From NCBI RefSeq assembly GCF_026870175.2, contig NZ_CP113977.2, positions 372,001 to 436,000 on the forward strand: a stretch of DNA of 64,000 nucleotides, given 5' to 3'. The notes beneath the pieces were generated by a model. It had not been told where the DNA came from. It did not search any database and worked only from the letters and a program-made list of their open reading frames with translations. This document shows, one piece after another, positions 27,944 to 36,885 of this stretch (positions within the stretch are counted from its first letter, which is position 1; each line of letters begins with the position of its first letter). Made by a program: the position numbers and the translations under genes. This DNA comes from Flavobacterium aestivum (lineage in GTDB: Bacteria > Bacteroidota > Bacteroidia > Flavobacteriales > Flavobacteriaceae).

Positions 27944-30900
27944 TTACTTCTTAATAATCAATTTTCTAGTTACCACTTTAGTTCCTCTCTTACCATGAAT
28001 GAAATAAACTCCATCGTTAAGTTGCTCTAAATTTACTGCATTATCACTATCCGATTTCACTTTAAAAGTTTTAATGGTTTGACCTAATTGATTAAGAAGA
28101 CGGAATTCCCCATCAAAATCAGATTTAAAATTCACAATACCAGAACTTGGGTTAGGATAAACAACAAATTCTTTTCTTGCCTCAAAGTCTGAAACACTTA
28201 ATGATGTAAAAGTAATACAACTTGATGTAGCTGTACACCCATCGTAACTAACTTCAACTTTATAGTCTCCATTTTCTACAGGCTCAAAAGATTGATTTAC
28301 TGCACCATCAATACTCGTACTAGTTCCAGAGCATTTAAACCATTGATAAGTTGCTCCAGGCTGATTAACCGTTATAATACCTGATGTCATCGTAAGAAAA
28401 GTATCAACTGCCGCTCCTACTTTGATTGTTTTTACAAGTGTTCTCATGCTAGCATCTTTTATTGTACAGGTATACTCTCCTTTGGTAAGTCCTGTAGCCG
28501 TAGCCGCTGTCCCACCAGAAGGTGACCATAAATAAGTTAGGGCACCTGTACCTCCAGCCGCAATTACACTGGCCATTCCATCATTACCATCAGCACCACT
28601 ATTACAAGTTACCGGAGTTTGAGAAATTGTAGCTCCAATAGGGTCAGCTTCTGGAGAATCATTTATATTAAAATTATCAAACCAAATTCTAGTTCCATAT
28701 CCTGAAGTATTTATGATCTTGATAAGAACGTTCGGTTGATTTTTAACAACGCTTAAATCTACTAGCTCATTTCTCCAATCTGAATCATGAGTTGGTACCC
28801 AATCATTAGTCTCATTTTGTCCAGTTGTAGCTGGATTATCTTGTATAGGAGGAGAAACGGTCTGTAATTCATCATGATCTTTAGAATACACATTTGTCCA
28901 ATTAGCGCCACAATCTGAAGAAACCCAAATATCAATTTTATCTGGTGCAGGTGTTGGATCATTAACACTCAAATATTTTGTATATCCTAAGTCAAAATGT
29001 AAATACGGTGTTTCAATAGATGAAAAATCCATTGATTTTAAAATCAATTCATCAATCTTACCTGCTTCAGCATCAGCATTGTTTATTACCAAACAATTTG
29101 AATCACCTCTTCCTGTTTTAATACTTTTTTCCCAAGTAATTGGGTCACTATCTACATTAAGTACCTCCCAATCTTGAATAGGAAAATCGCTTGCAAAATT
29201 TTCCGTAAAAGGAAGCTCATTCTTCGGTTTAACAATAATAAAATCTTTTTTAATCGCTTTATTACCCGTACCTAAAGCACTTGTAGCCACCAAAGTAACA
29301 CCATAACTACCTGGATTTTTATAGGTTACCTTCGGATTTTGACTCGTTGATGTAGCTGGCGTTCCTCCAGGAAATGTCCAAGACCAAGAGGTAGGCTCTC
29401 CTGTAGAAACATCATTAAATTCAATTGGTAAATCACTACAAGAACTTTTCCCTTTTACAACAAAATCCGTAACAGGTTTTTCTTTACTGTCAAAATTAAA
29501 TTTCACATTATCAATCCAAATTCTAGAACCATATCCAGAAGTCGCTCTAAACTTAATTAGCACATTAGGCTCTCCTTTATATTTTGTTAACAAAATTCTT
29601 TCTGTTCTCCAATCTGAATCAGTTGTTGGAGTCCATAAATTTATTTCATTAATCCATGTATCTGGATCGTTAACAGCAACAGCAGTTGCTAATACTGTGT
29701 GCGTTTTCTCATATACACTTTCCCATGTAACTCCGCAATCCTTAGACATTAAAACTTCTAACATATCTGGACTTACATCATCGAATTTTGCATAGGCCAA
29801 GTCGAAAGAAAAGTCTGTAACACCTTTGGATAAATCTACCGGTTGTAACATTATTTCATCTACATCAGTAGCTTCATTATCCGCTTCATTCATAACCATA
29901 CATGAAGATGAATTATGACCCACTTTTGTGTTTTTCTCCCAAGTTAAATTATCTTTTGGATTGCTAATTTCCCATCCAGCTGGAGGAAAAGTACCCTCAA
30001 AATCTTGTGTAAAAGACACTCCATCCGGCTTAACAACTGTAATATATCCCGCTTTTTCTGTTGCAATACCTGTACCATTAACATTCGTTGCTGTTAAGCT
30101 AACTTTAAAAGATCCTGGTGTATTATATGTTACTACCGGATTCTTTTCTGTAGAAGTTGCAGGTGTTGCTCCTTCAAAAGCCCAATTCCAAGAAGTTGGT
30201 TCTCCAGTTGAGAAATCAGAAAATACAATATTCGTGCTAGTACATTTAGTACTTGTAGTGCTCGCATTGAAATCAGCATAAGGTTTTTCTTTACTATCAA
30301 AAGTGAATTTAACATTATCAATCCAAATTCTAGAACCAAACCCTGAAATGCTCTTAAACTTAATTAATACATTTGGTAGTCCTTTATAGTTTCCTAATAA
30401 GATTCTCTCCGTTCTCCATTGAGAATCTAAAGTAGGAATCCAATTGTTTGGATCATTACTTGTCGCTGTTTCTAACTGAGTGTGAGTTTTAGAGTATAGT
30501 TTATCCCAAGTAACTCCACAATCTTTAGAAATTAACACCTCCAAAACATCCGGACTTTTGCTATCAAATTTAGCATACGCAATATCAAAAGAGAAATCTG
30601 TTATCCCGTTAGATAAATTCATAGGACTCATAGTAATTTCATCTATCTTCCCTGCTTTATTATCAGCGTCATTCATAATCATACAAGAAGCAGAATTATG
30701 TCCCACATCTGCACGTTTTTCCCAAGTCAAGCTATAATCCGTGTTAGTAATTTCCCAGCCTGCAGGAGGAAAAGTACCTTCAAATCCTTCTGTAAATGAA
30801 GTTGTTTCCGGATTCGCTACGGTAATAAAACCGTTTTTGGTTACGGGAGTTCCTGTTCCATTCGTATTTGAAGCCACTAAAGTTACCGGATAAACACCTG

Positions 30901-32848
30901 GCGAATTATAAGTAACTACTGGGTTCTTTACTGTAGATGTTGCTGGTGTTCCTCCTGTAAATGTCCATGCCCAAGATGTAGGGTTCCCTAAAGAAGTATC
31001 TAAAAATGGCACTGTCAAACTATTACAATTTGTTTTTCTCACATTAGATGTAAAATCCGAAACTGGAGTTGAACTGTTATTGACAACTACATTTACATTA
31101 TCTACCCAAATTCTAGTCCCGTATCCTGATTTATTAGCAAAACGGATAGCTACATTCGATTGCCCTACATACTGGCTAAGATCTACCACCTCTTTTCTCC
31201 AATTTTCAGCCTTTGTAGGTTTCCAATCGTTTGCTAATTCGGTAGGCACTTCTGTAGTTTGGAGTTGTGTATGCGTTTTAGAATATACATCCTGCCACGT
31301 AGCTTCACAATCTGTCGATACTTGTATCTTAAGTACATCTGGACTCGCATCATCAAATTTAGTATAGGCAATATCAAAATACATTTGACTATTTGTCCCT
31401 GATGAAAAATCAAAAAACGGCAACCTTATATAATCCATAGCCCCAAGAACGGAATTGTCGGCATTATTCATTATCATACAAGTTGAATCTCCATTTCCTA
31501 AGTCCTTACGTTTTTCCCAAGTTAGACCATCATCAGGATTGGTAATACTCCATCCCCTTGGAGGAAAAGTACCTGTGAAACTTTCAGATAAATTCGAAGT
31601 TGATTTCTGACCAACTTCAATATAATCTACTATTTCTTTAGTATCATTACCTATTGAATTAGAAACTGATAATGTTACTTTATATTTACCTGTCGTATTA
31701 TACACTACCGTAGGGTTCATCGCTGTAGAAGTTGCAGGCGTTCCTCCTTCGAATGTCCAAGTTCTTGTTGTTGGTAATCCCTTAGATATATCCTTAAAAA
31801 GGATAGACTTTCCTGCACAAATAGATGTGTTGTTACTTGAAATATTAGCAATAGGAGCAGATGATATAACTCCAGTAGCAACAAGATTAGCTGTTTGCCA
31901 TAAAAACCCTCTAGGATAATAACCATCAGTTTTATCCTCAAGCCAACGCGTCATAGCATTTACCTGGTCCTTAGTAAACATGTTTTGGCAATCTGTATTA
32001 TAATCCATATGATTTTCTAGATTGGCATATACCCCACAACTGTTGAGCTTATTTCTCTCACAACCAAATGCTTGAGTTGTTGGAGGTGTATCTGCCATAC
32101 CATCATTAATAGGATCACAATTATCTTGAAAAGTATGCTTCAATCCAAAATAATGGCCTAATTCATGAGTAAATACTTTTGCAAAAGTTGGAGATGACCA
32201 AGAACCACAAGTGCTTCCTATAAAACCATAGTTAAAAGTTACGTGTGGGCGTACATTCTGATAAGGTAAAAAAGCATGTCCGGAACCACTGGTTCCCTGG
32301 CCAGTATTAGGCTCATCTACTATTACAACATCTAAATAGTATTTTCCGTTTTTACCATACCACATATAATCGAATTTCCTTTCGTCATATCCGTCAGTAA
32401 CATGAGCATCTGCATGCCAATCCAATCCAGCTGTTTCCATATAATTACCATCAGGATCAACAGTTGCCATAACAAATTGAATAGGTAATTTCGATTTTAC
32501 AGCATCAAATCTTGGATCTGTATTATTAAATTCTGGAAACAAACCATTGAAATCTTTATTTGCAATAAGGAGAGCATCATCTATCCTACATTTCATTTTT
32601 GCTTTAGTAAGAGATCCCTTTCCGTCTGTTAAAATATGGAATACTACGGGAATAACATACGGATCTAAAGCAGTCCTTTTGGTTTTATTAGCTCTTTTGA
32701 AGCTTTCTAATTTAGACAACGATTGTCTAAAAATAGCTTCTTCCTTTTCAGATAGCTTTGTTCCGCAACCTATGGCATTTTTTTGGGCGAAAGAATTCAA
32801 AGTCAATAAAAAGAAAAAAACTAATGCTAAGTAGTTTTTTGGTTTCAT
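27944..32848 (-). CDS. Secreted M43 metalloprotease with PKD and adhesin-like modules
   Basis: A 1634-residue T9SS substrate. A signal peptide (ending LNSFA, then QK) precedes an M43 domain with zinc motif HELGHYFGLKH (228-238) and Met-turn ENHMDYN. From about residue 330 there are four repeats of a PKD domain (W[AST]WTF-GGTPATST and YKVTLSVSN-type motifs) followed by a cleaved-adhesin / choice-of-anchor-J-like domain (FPPRGWSITNPDDGLTWEK and GYGTRIWVDNVNV motifs). A SprB-like repeat (GGTGALTYLWSPSGG), an Ig-like stretch and a T9SS type A tail from about VYPNPSSGIVNF follow. PKD domains help several bacterial collagenases bind or swell collagen, which fits the surrounding catabolic genes. It is distinct from the other two M43 proteins outside the catalytic domain. 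Confidence 0.88.
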   Translation of the reverse strand: MKPKNYLALVFFFLLTLNSFAQKNAIGCGTKLSEKEEAIFRQSLSKLESFKRANKTKRTALDPYVIPVVFHILTDGKGSLTKAKMKCRIDDALLIANKDFNGLFPEFNNTDPRFDAVKSKLPIQFVMATVDPDGNYMETAGLDWHADAHVTDGYDERKFDYMWYGKNGKYYLDVVIVDEPNTGQGTSGSGHAFLPYQNVRPHVTFNYGFIGSTCGSWSSPTFAKVFTHELGHYFGLKHTFQDNCDPINDGMADTPPTTQAFGCERNKLNSCGVYANLENHMDYNTDCQNMFTKDQVNAMTRWLEDKTDGYYPRGFLWQTANLVATGVISSAPIANISSNNTSICAGKSILFKDISKGLPTTRTWTFEGGTPATSTAMNPTVVYNTTGKYKVTLSVSNSIGNDTKEIVDYIEVGQKSTSNLSESFTGTFPPRGWSITNPDDGLTWEKRKDLGNGDSTCMIMNNADNSVLGAMDYIRLPFFDFSSGTNSQMYFDIAYTKFDDASPDVLKIQVSTDCEATWQDVYSKTHTQLQTTEVPTELANDWKPTKAENWRKEVVDLSQYVGQSNVAIRFANKSGYGTRIWVDNVNVVVNNSSTPVSDFTSNVRKTNCNSLTVPFLDTSLGNPTSWAWTFTGGTPATSTVKNPVVTYNSPGVYPVTLVASNTNGTGTPVTKNGFITVANPETTSFTEGFEGTFPPAGWEITNTDYSLTWEKRADVGHNSASCMIMNDADNKAGKIDEITMSPMNLSNGITDFSFDIAYAKFDSKSPDVLEVLISKDCGVTWDKLYSKTHTQLETATSNDPNNWIPTLDSQWRTERILLGNYKGLPNVLIKFKSISGFGSRIWIDNVKFTFDSKEKPYADFNASTTSTKCTSTNIVFSDFSTGEPTSWNWAFEGATPATSTEKNPVVTYNTPGSFKVSLTATNVNGTGIATEKAGYITVVKPDGVSFTQDFEGTFPPAGWEISNPKDNLTWEKNTKVGHNSSSCMVMNEADNEATDVDEIMLQPVDLSKGVTDFSFDLAYAKFDDVSPDMLEVLMSKDCGVTWESVYEKTHTVLATAVAVNDPDTWINEINLWTPTTDSDWRTERILLTKYKGEPNVLIKFRATSGYGSRIWIDNVKFNFDSKEKPVTDFVVKGKSSCSDLPIEFNDVSTGEPTSWSWTFPGGTPATSTSQNPKVTYKNPGSYGVTLVATSALGTGNKAIKKDFIIVKPKNELPFTENFASDFPIQDWEVLNVDSDPITWEKSIKTGRGDSNCLVINNADAEAGKIDELILKSMDFSSIETPYLHFDLGYTKYLSVNDPTPAPDKIDIWVSSDCGANWTNVYSKDHDELQTVSPPIQDNPATTGQNETNDWVPTHDSDWRNELVDLSVVKNQPNVLIKIINTSGYGTRIWFDNFNINDSPEADPIGATISQTPVTCNSGADGNDGMASVIAAGGTGALTYLWSPSGGTAATATGLTKGEYTCTIKDASMRTLVKTIKVGAAVDTFLTMTSGIITVNQPGATYQWFKCSGTSTSIDGAVNQSFEPVENGDYKVEVSYDGCTATSSCITFTSLSVSDFEARKEFVVYPNPSSGIVNFKSDFDGEFRLLNQLGQTIKTFKVKSDSDNAVNLEQLNDGVYFIHGKRGTKVVTRKLIIKK

Positions 32849-33271
32849 TAAATTTTGTTTTTGGGGTTAGTTTTTATGCAACTTTTTTTATTGTCAACTC
32901 TTAAAAAAAAGACATTACACAATTCAAAAAAATCTAAAAAAGGATGAAATTATACTTTCATTTAGATCATAAAAATCTAAACAAAATAGGTTATTTATAT
33001 AACACCAATCCTTTTAAAATACAGATTTACAAATGGCTACAATTCCACGTTATAAAATACTGTATCATTTTTTTATAAAAATATAGAATAAGCAATCAGT
33101 CAGTCAATATTATTTTAACATTAAATAATTGTATATTATCACGTTATGATCCAAAAAACACATTTATAATACTTTACTTATAAAGTATTAAATATTGGAC
33201 AAAAAAAAACTGGAATGAATCATTCCAGTTTTTTTATTATTTTAAAAAAATATTCTACACTATTATCACTT
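32849..33271. other. Intergenic region, 423 bp
   Basis: Very AT-rich leader of M43 protease 3. It contains a perfect 8-bp inverted repeat ATACTTTA/TAAAGTAT with a 4-nt spacer (33169-33188) and the terminator at 33201-33236. No gene is seen. Confidence 0.6.
33201..33236 (-). terminator. Rho-independent terminator after pepP
   Basis: Stem AAACTGGAATG/CATTCCAGTTT flanked by A-run and T-run, so it can work in both directions; it ends the minus-strand hydroxyproline gene cluster. Confidence 0.9.
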
Positions 33272-34564
33272 TTAACTATTCATTAAAAACTCAATTTCAT
33301 CAATCTCAATTGGTAAAGCCCCTGTTAAATTAAAATTACCATTCTCAGTAAGTAGATAATCATTTTCTAATCGGCAACCGATACCTTCTTCTGGAATATA
33401 AATTCCCGGTTCGCAAGTAAGCACCATTCCTTTTTCGAAAGGACGGGAATAAAGTCCAACATCGTGAACATCTAATCCTAAATGGTGAGCTGTACCGTGC
33501 ATAAAGTATTTTTTATAAACCGGAAAATCAGGATTTTGTGCAGCAATTTCTTTTCTAGTGATCAAACCAAGTTCTAGTAATTCATTTTCTACCAAAGATG
33601 CCATTTGTTTTTCATAATCTTTAGGCAGAACTCCTGGCTTTATCAGCTTAGATCCTTCTTTCAAACAGTTCAATACTGACTGATATACATCTCGCTGGCG
33701 AGGTGAAAATTTTCCATTTACAGGAACACATCTTGTAGTATCCGAATTGTAATTTCCGTAGCATACTCCAAAATCGACTAAAACCATGTCTCCATCATTG
33801 CATATAGCGTCGTTTGAGTTATAATGCAGCGCACACGCATTTTTACCAGAAGCCATAATTGGTTTAAAGGCATGACGTGTTCCGCCATTTTTAATCAATT
33901 CGTAAGTAAGTTCTGCTTCTAATTCGTATTCTTTACAATTTGGCTTAACCGCTTTCAAAAGTCCTTTAAATCCTTCAATGCTTATAGAAATTGCCTTTTT
34001 TATAAGTTCAATTTCTTCATCGGATTTTACAGGTCTTAATTGTCGTGTTATTTTTGCTACTCTGTCATACTGATGTAAAGGATATTTCTCTTTACACCAC
34101 TGTATCATGCGATCCTGCCTAGTAGTCATTTCAGAAGTGACTCTTTTTATATGTTCATTATGTCCTAAATAAAAAGTGTCGGCTTCAAAAGCGAAAAGTT
34201 GTAATGTTTTCTCAAACTCATGAACCCATTTTACGTTTTTAATTCCTGAAATTTGAGATACTTCTTCTTTGGTCAAAAAATCACCTTCCCACAACTTAGA
34301 ATGCTCACTTACTTCTTTTACAAATAAAATTGCTCTGTTTTCTTCTTTATAAGCATCTGGATATAACAATAATATAGTTTCATCTTGATCAATTCCTGAT
34401 AGATAAAATAAATCATTGTTTTGTGCAAAACCCATTACATCATCACAATTAGTAGGCATTACATCATTAGATGAAAGGATAGCAATTGCATTGGAAGACA
34501 TTTCCTCGCAAAAATTATCTCTATTTTTTTCAAATAAAGAAGATGATATAGTTGCGTATCTCAT
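33272..34564 (-). CDS. pepP: Xaa-Pro aminopeptidase (M24B)
   Basis: A 430-residue cytoplasmic aminopeptidase P that removes the residue before proline (or hydroxyproline). It has an N-terminal AMP_N domain and a C-terminal pita-bread domain with the five dinuclear-metal ligands in order: two Asp in VDFGVCYGNYNSDTTR, His in HGTAHHLGLDVHD, Glu in TCEPGIYIP and Glu in CRLENDYL. It starts 2 bp after the stop of the D-amino-acid oxidase-like gene, so the two are co-transcribed. Placement in a hydroxyproline operon indicates use on collagen-derived X-Pro/X-Hyp peptides; a second, housekeeping copy may exist elsewhere. Confidence 0.9.
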   Translation of the reverse strand: MRYATISSSLFEKNRDNFCEEMSSNAIAILSSNDVMPTNCDDVMGFAQNNDLFYLSGIDQDETILLLYPDAYKEENRAILFVKEVSEHSKLWEGDFLTKEEVSQISGIKNVKWVHEFEKTLQLFAFEADTFYLGHNEHIKRVTSEMTTRQDRMIQWCKEKYPLHQYDRVAKITRQLRPVKSDEEIELIKKAISISIEGFKGLLKAVKPNCKEYELEAELTYELIKNGGTRHAFKPIMASGKNACALHYNSNDAICNDGDMVLVDFGVCYGNYNSDTTRCVPVNGKFSPRQRDVYQSVLNCLKEGSKLIKPGVLPKDYEKQMASLVENELLELGLITRKEIAAQNPDFPVYKKYFMHGTAHHLGLDVHDVGLYSRPFEKGMVLTCEPGIYIPEEGIGCRLENDYLLTENGNFNLTGALPIEIDEIEFLMNS

Positions 34565-34566
34565 AA

Positions 34567-35802
34567 TTAACCTTGAAACATATTAGTATTTACAGATGTC
34601 GCTTTTCCTGAAATTATTTCAGTAACTATTTTACCTGTAGCCGGTGCAAGACTTAATCCCATCATAGCATGCCCTGTAGCCAATACCAAATTTTTTATAT
34701 TTTTATCTCTTGCAATTACTGGCATTCCAGATGGCGTACAAGGTCTAAATCCGTACCACGTATCTTTTTCTGCCGGTCTATCTACTTTTAGGTCTGGATA
34801 AAACTCATTAATGCTATTTACAATTCCCTGAAGTCTTTTCGCATTGATTTTCGTGTCATTGGTGTGTGTGATTTCCATAGTTCCACCAAAACGAATATCT
34901 GTATTCATAGGAGTTACAGCTACTTTTCCTTCACACAAAATTGCTGGAATAGCAGGCTTATTCTCTTGATCTTTTAGAGTAAAACTATACCCTTTACCTG
35001 GTAAAATGCTTAATTTAATATTTAACTTTTTAGCAATTTCCGGGCTCCAAGATCCTGCAGCCAAAACAACCTCATCTGTAGAAAAAGTTCCTTTATCAGT
35101 AATAATCTCAGAAATTGAATTATTATTCAATGTAAAATCTTTTACCTGAATATTAGATATAACTTTAACATTCAATCGAGTTAATTCATCTTTTATAAAT
35201 TGCATGAACTTTTGTGGATACAAATGTGCATCACTCTTATAATGTACTGCACCAATCACATCAGTTTTAGTTCCTACTTCCAACTTAGCCACTTCTGCTC
35301 TTGAAAGATAATCAACTTCTAATCCCAAATGTTCTGCATACTTGGCTTCATGACAAATTTCTTCTGCTACTTTATCTGTTTTATAAAGCATTAAAAGTCC
35401 TTTTTCTTCATAAAAATAAGAATTCTTTTCAAGAGCAAAATCACGATACAATTCTTTACTTAATAGTGATAAATTACGCAATGCTATCATCGAATTTTCG
35501 ACATGCTTAAGATTTGCGTATTTGTAAAATTGCATCCCCCATTTTATTAAATCAGAACTCAATCTAGGTTTCACATAAAAAGGACTTTGACTATCAAACA
35601 TCCATTTGATACCTTGAGCAATCATTCCTGGCTGTGCCAAGGGAATAATATGTGACGGAACAATCATTCCAGCATTACCGTAAGAACAACCATCACTTAA
35701 ATCTGATCTATCAAAAACTACTACTTCATAGCCTTCTTTTGCTAAATAATAAGCTGTACACAACCCTATTATTCCTCCACCTACTATGCTTACTTTTTTC
35801 AT
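34567..35802 (-). CDS. FAD-dependent D-hydroxyproline dehydrogenase (DadA-like)
   Basis: A 411-residue DAO-family flavoprotein. The N-terminal FAD motif is VGGGIIGLCTAYYLAKEG, and the C-terminal FAD contact is probably in LATGHAMMGLSLAPATGK. It resembles single-subunit D-amino acid dehydrogenases. Next to a 4-hydroxyproline 2-epimerase, its expected substrate is cis-4-hydroxy-D-proline, oxidised to 1-pyrroline-4-hydroxy-2-carboxylate, with electrons probably passed to the respiratory chain. It is separated from the epimerase by a strong hairpin but reads directly into pepP. General D-amino acid oxidation is the alternative. Confidence 0.85.
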   Translation of the reverse strand: MKKVSIVGGGIIGLCTAYYLAKEGYEVVVFDRSDLSDGCSYGNAGMIVPSHIIPLAQPGMIAQGIKWMFDSQSPFYVKPRLSSDLIKWGMQFYKYANLKHVENSMIALRNLSLLSKELYRDFALEKNSYFYEEKGLLMLYKTDKVAEEICHEAKYAEHLGLEVDYLSRAEVAKLEVGTKTDVIGAVHYKSDAHLYPQKFMQFIKDELTRLNVKVISNIQVKDFTLNNNSISEIITDKGTFSTDEVVLAAGSWSPEIAKKLNIKLSILPGKGYSFTLKDQENKPAIPAILCEGKVAVTPMNTDIRFGGTMEITHTNDTKINAKRLQGIVNSINEFYPDLKVDRPAEKDTWYGFRPCTPSGMPVIARDKNIKNLVLATGHAMMGLSLAPATGKIVTEIISGKATSVNTNMFQG

Positions 35803-35819
35803 TGTTATTATAAATGTAA

Positions 35820-35860
35820 AAATTCATTAGCCTGAAACCGGTTCAACGGCTAATGAATTT
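35820..35860 (-). terminator. Strong hairpin between epimerase and dehydrogenase genes
   Basis: Perfect 13-bp stem AAATTCATTAGCC/GGCTAATGAATTT followed on the minus strand by TTTACATTT. It would end or attenuate transcription after the epimerase, just 18 bp before the next start codon, so it may balance expression within the pathway. Confidence 0.75.
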
Positions 35861-35874
35861 TATAGATTATTATT

Positions 35875-36885
35875 TTAAATTACTTGGAAACCAAATGCGT
35901 ATGGATCATCCTCTTTATCGATTATGATATTATTATATCCATAAACTTTAGCCCATCCTTGAATGCTTGGTACTATTGCTTTTATATCTCCAATTGAGGT
36001 TTCTTCTACTACTCTACCGATAAATTTACTACCGATATAGCTTTCATGAATAAAATCTTCTCCTGCTTTTAATTTCCCTTTAGCGTGAAGCTGTGCTAAT
36101 CTTGCTGAAGTTCCTGTTCCACAAGGAGAACGATCGATGGCTTTATCACCATAAAAAACCGCATTTCTACCCGAAGAACTTGGATCTAATGGATCTCCAG
36201 TCCATAGCATATGACTTACGTCGCGAATGGTATCATTTTCTGGGTGTATAAAATAGTCTGGATATTTTTCGTTAATGCGTTTACGAACTTCCTGACTGTA
36301 TTGCACAATCTTAGCAGCTGTAAAATCCTGAACCCCTGAAAAGTTTTTTTGAGGATCTACAATAGCATAATAATTTCCTCCATAGGCTACATCAAAAGTG
36401 ATTTCACCTAGTTCCGGACAGTCAATTGTTAGTCCTTCGGCTGCCAAGTAAGATTTCACATTTGTCAAACGAACCCAGTCAACTTTTTTACCTGTTTGTT
36501 GGTATTCGATTTCAACCAAACCTGCTGGAGCTTCCATTTTTATTTTTCCAGGAACTTTTGGAGTTACCAAACCTTCTTCTATAGCGATAGTAATGGTACC
36601 AATAGTTCCGTGTCCACACATTGGTAAACAACCTGATGTTTCTATAAATAAAATTCCAAAATCATTATCAGGATTACTTGGTGGGTATAAAATACTACCA
36701 CTCATCATATCGTGACCTCGTGGCTCAAACATTAACCCTTTTCGGATCCAATCAAACTCGGATAAAAAATGTTGTCGTTTCTCACTCATGTTGTCTCCAA
36801 CAAGATTAGGCCCACCACCAGCAACAACTCTTACAGGGTTTCCGCAAGTGTGAGCATCTACGCAAAAAAAGGTTTTTCTTGACAT
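35875..36885 (-). CDS. 4-hydroxyproline 2-epimerase
   Basis: A 336-residue proline racemase superfamily enzyme with both catalytic cysteines: LPMCGHG (Cys90) and DRSPCGTG (Cys255). Two Cys define racemases and epimerases, in contrast to the Cys/Thr dehydratase at 5552-6619. Surrounding genes for D-hydroxyproline oxidation, deamination and semialdehyde oxidation identify it as the enzyme that turns trans-4-hydroxy-L-proline into cis-4-hydroxy-D-proline. Its start overlaps the end of the aldehyde dehydrogenase gene by 28 bp, indicating translational coupling. Confidence 0.93.
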   Translation of the reverse strand: MSRKTFFCVDAHTCGNPVRVVAGGGPNLVGDNMSEKRQHFLSEFDWIRKGLMFEPRGHDMMSGSILYPPSNPDNDFGILFIETSGCLPMCGHGTIGTITIAIEEGLVTPKVPGKIKMEAPAGLVEIEYQQTGKKVDWVRLTNVKSYLAAEGLTIDCPELGEITFDVAYGGNYYAIVDPQKNFSGVQDFTAAKIVQYSQEVRKRINEKYPDYFIHPENDTIRDVSHMLWTGDPLDPSSSGRNAVFYGDKAIDRSPCGTGTSARLAQLHAKGKLKAGEDFIHESYIGSKFIGRVVEETSIGDIKAIVPSIQGWAKVYGYNNIIIDKEDDPYAFGFQVI

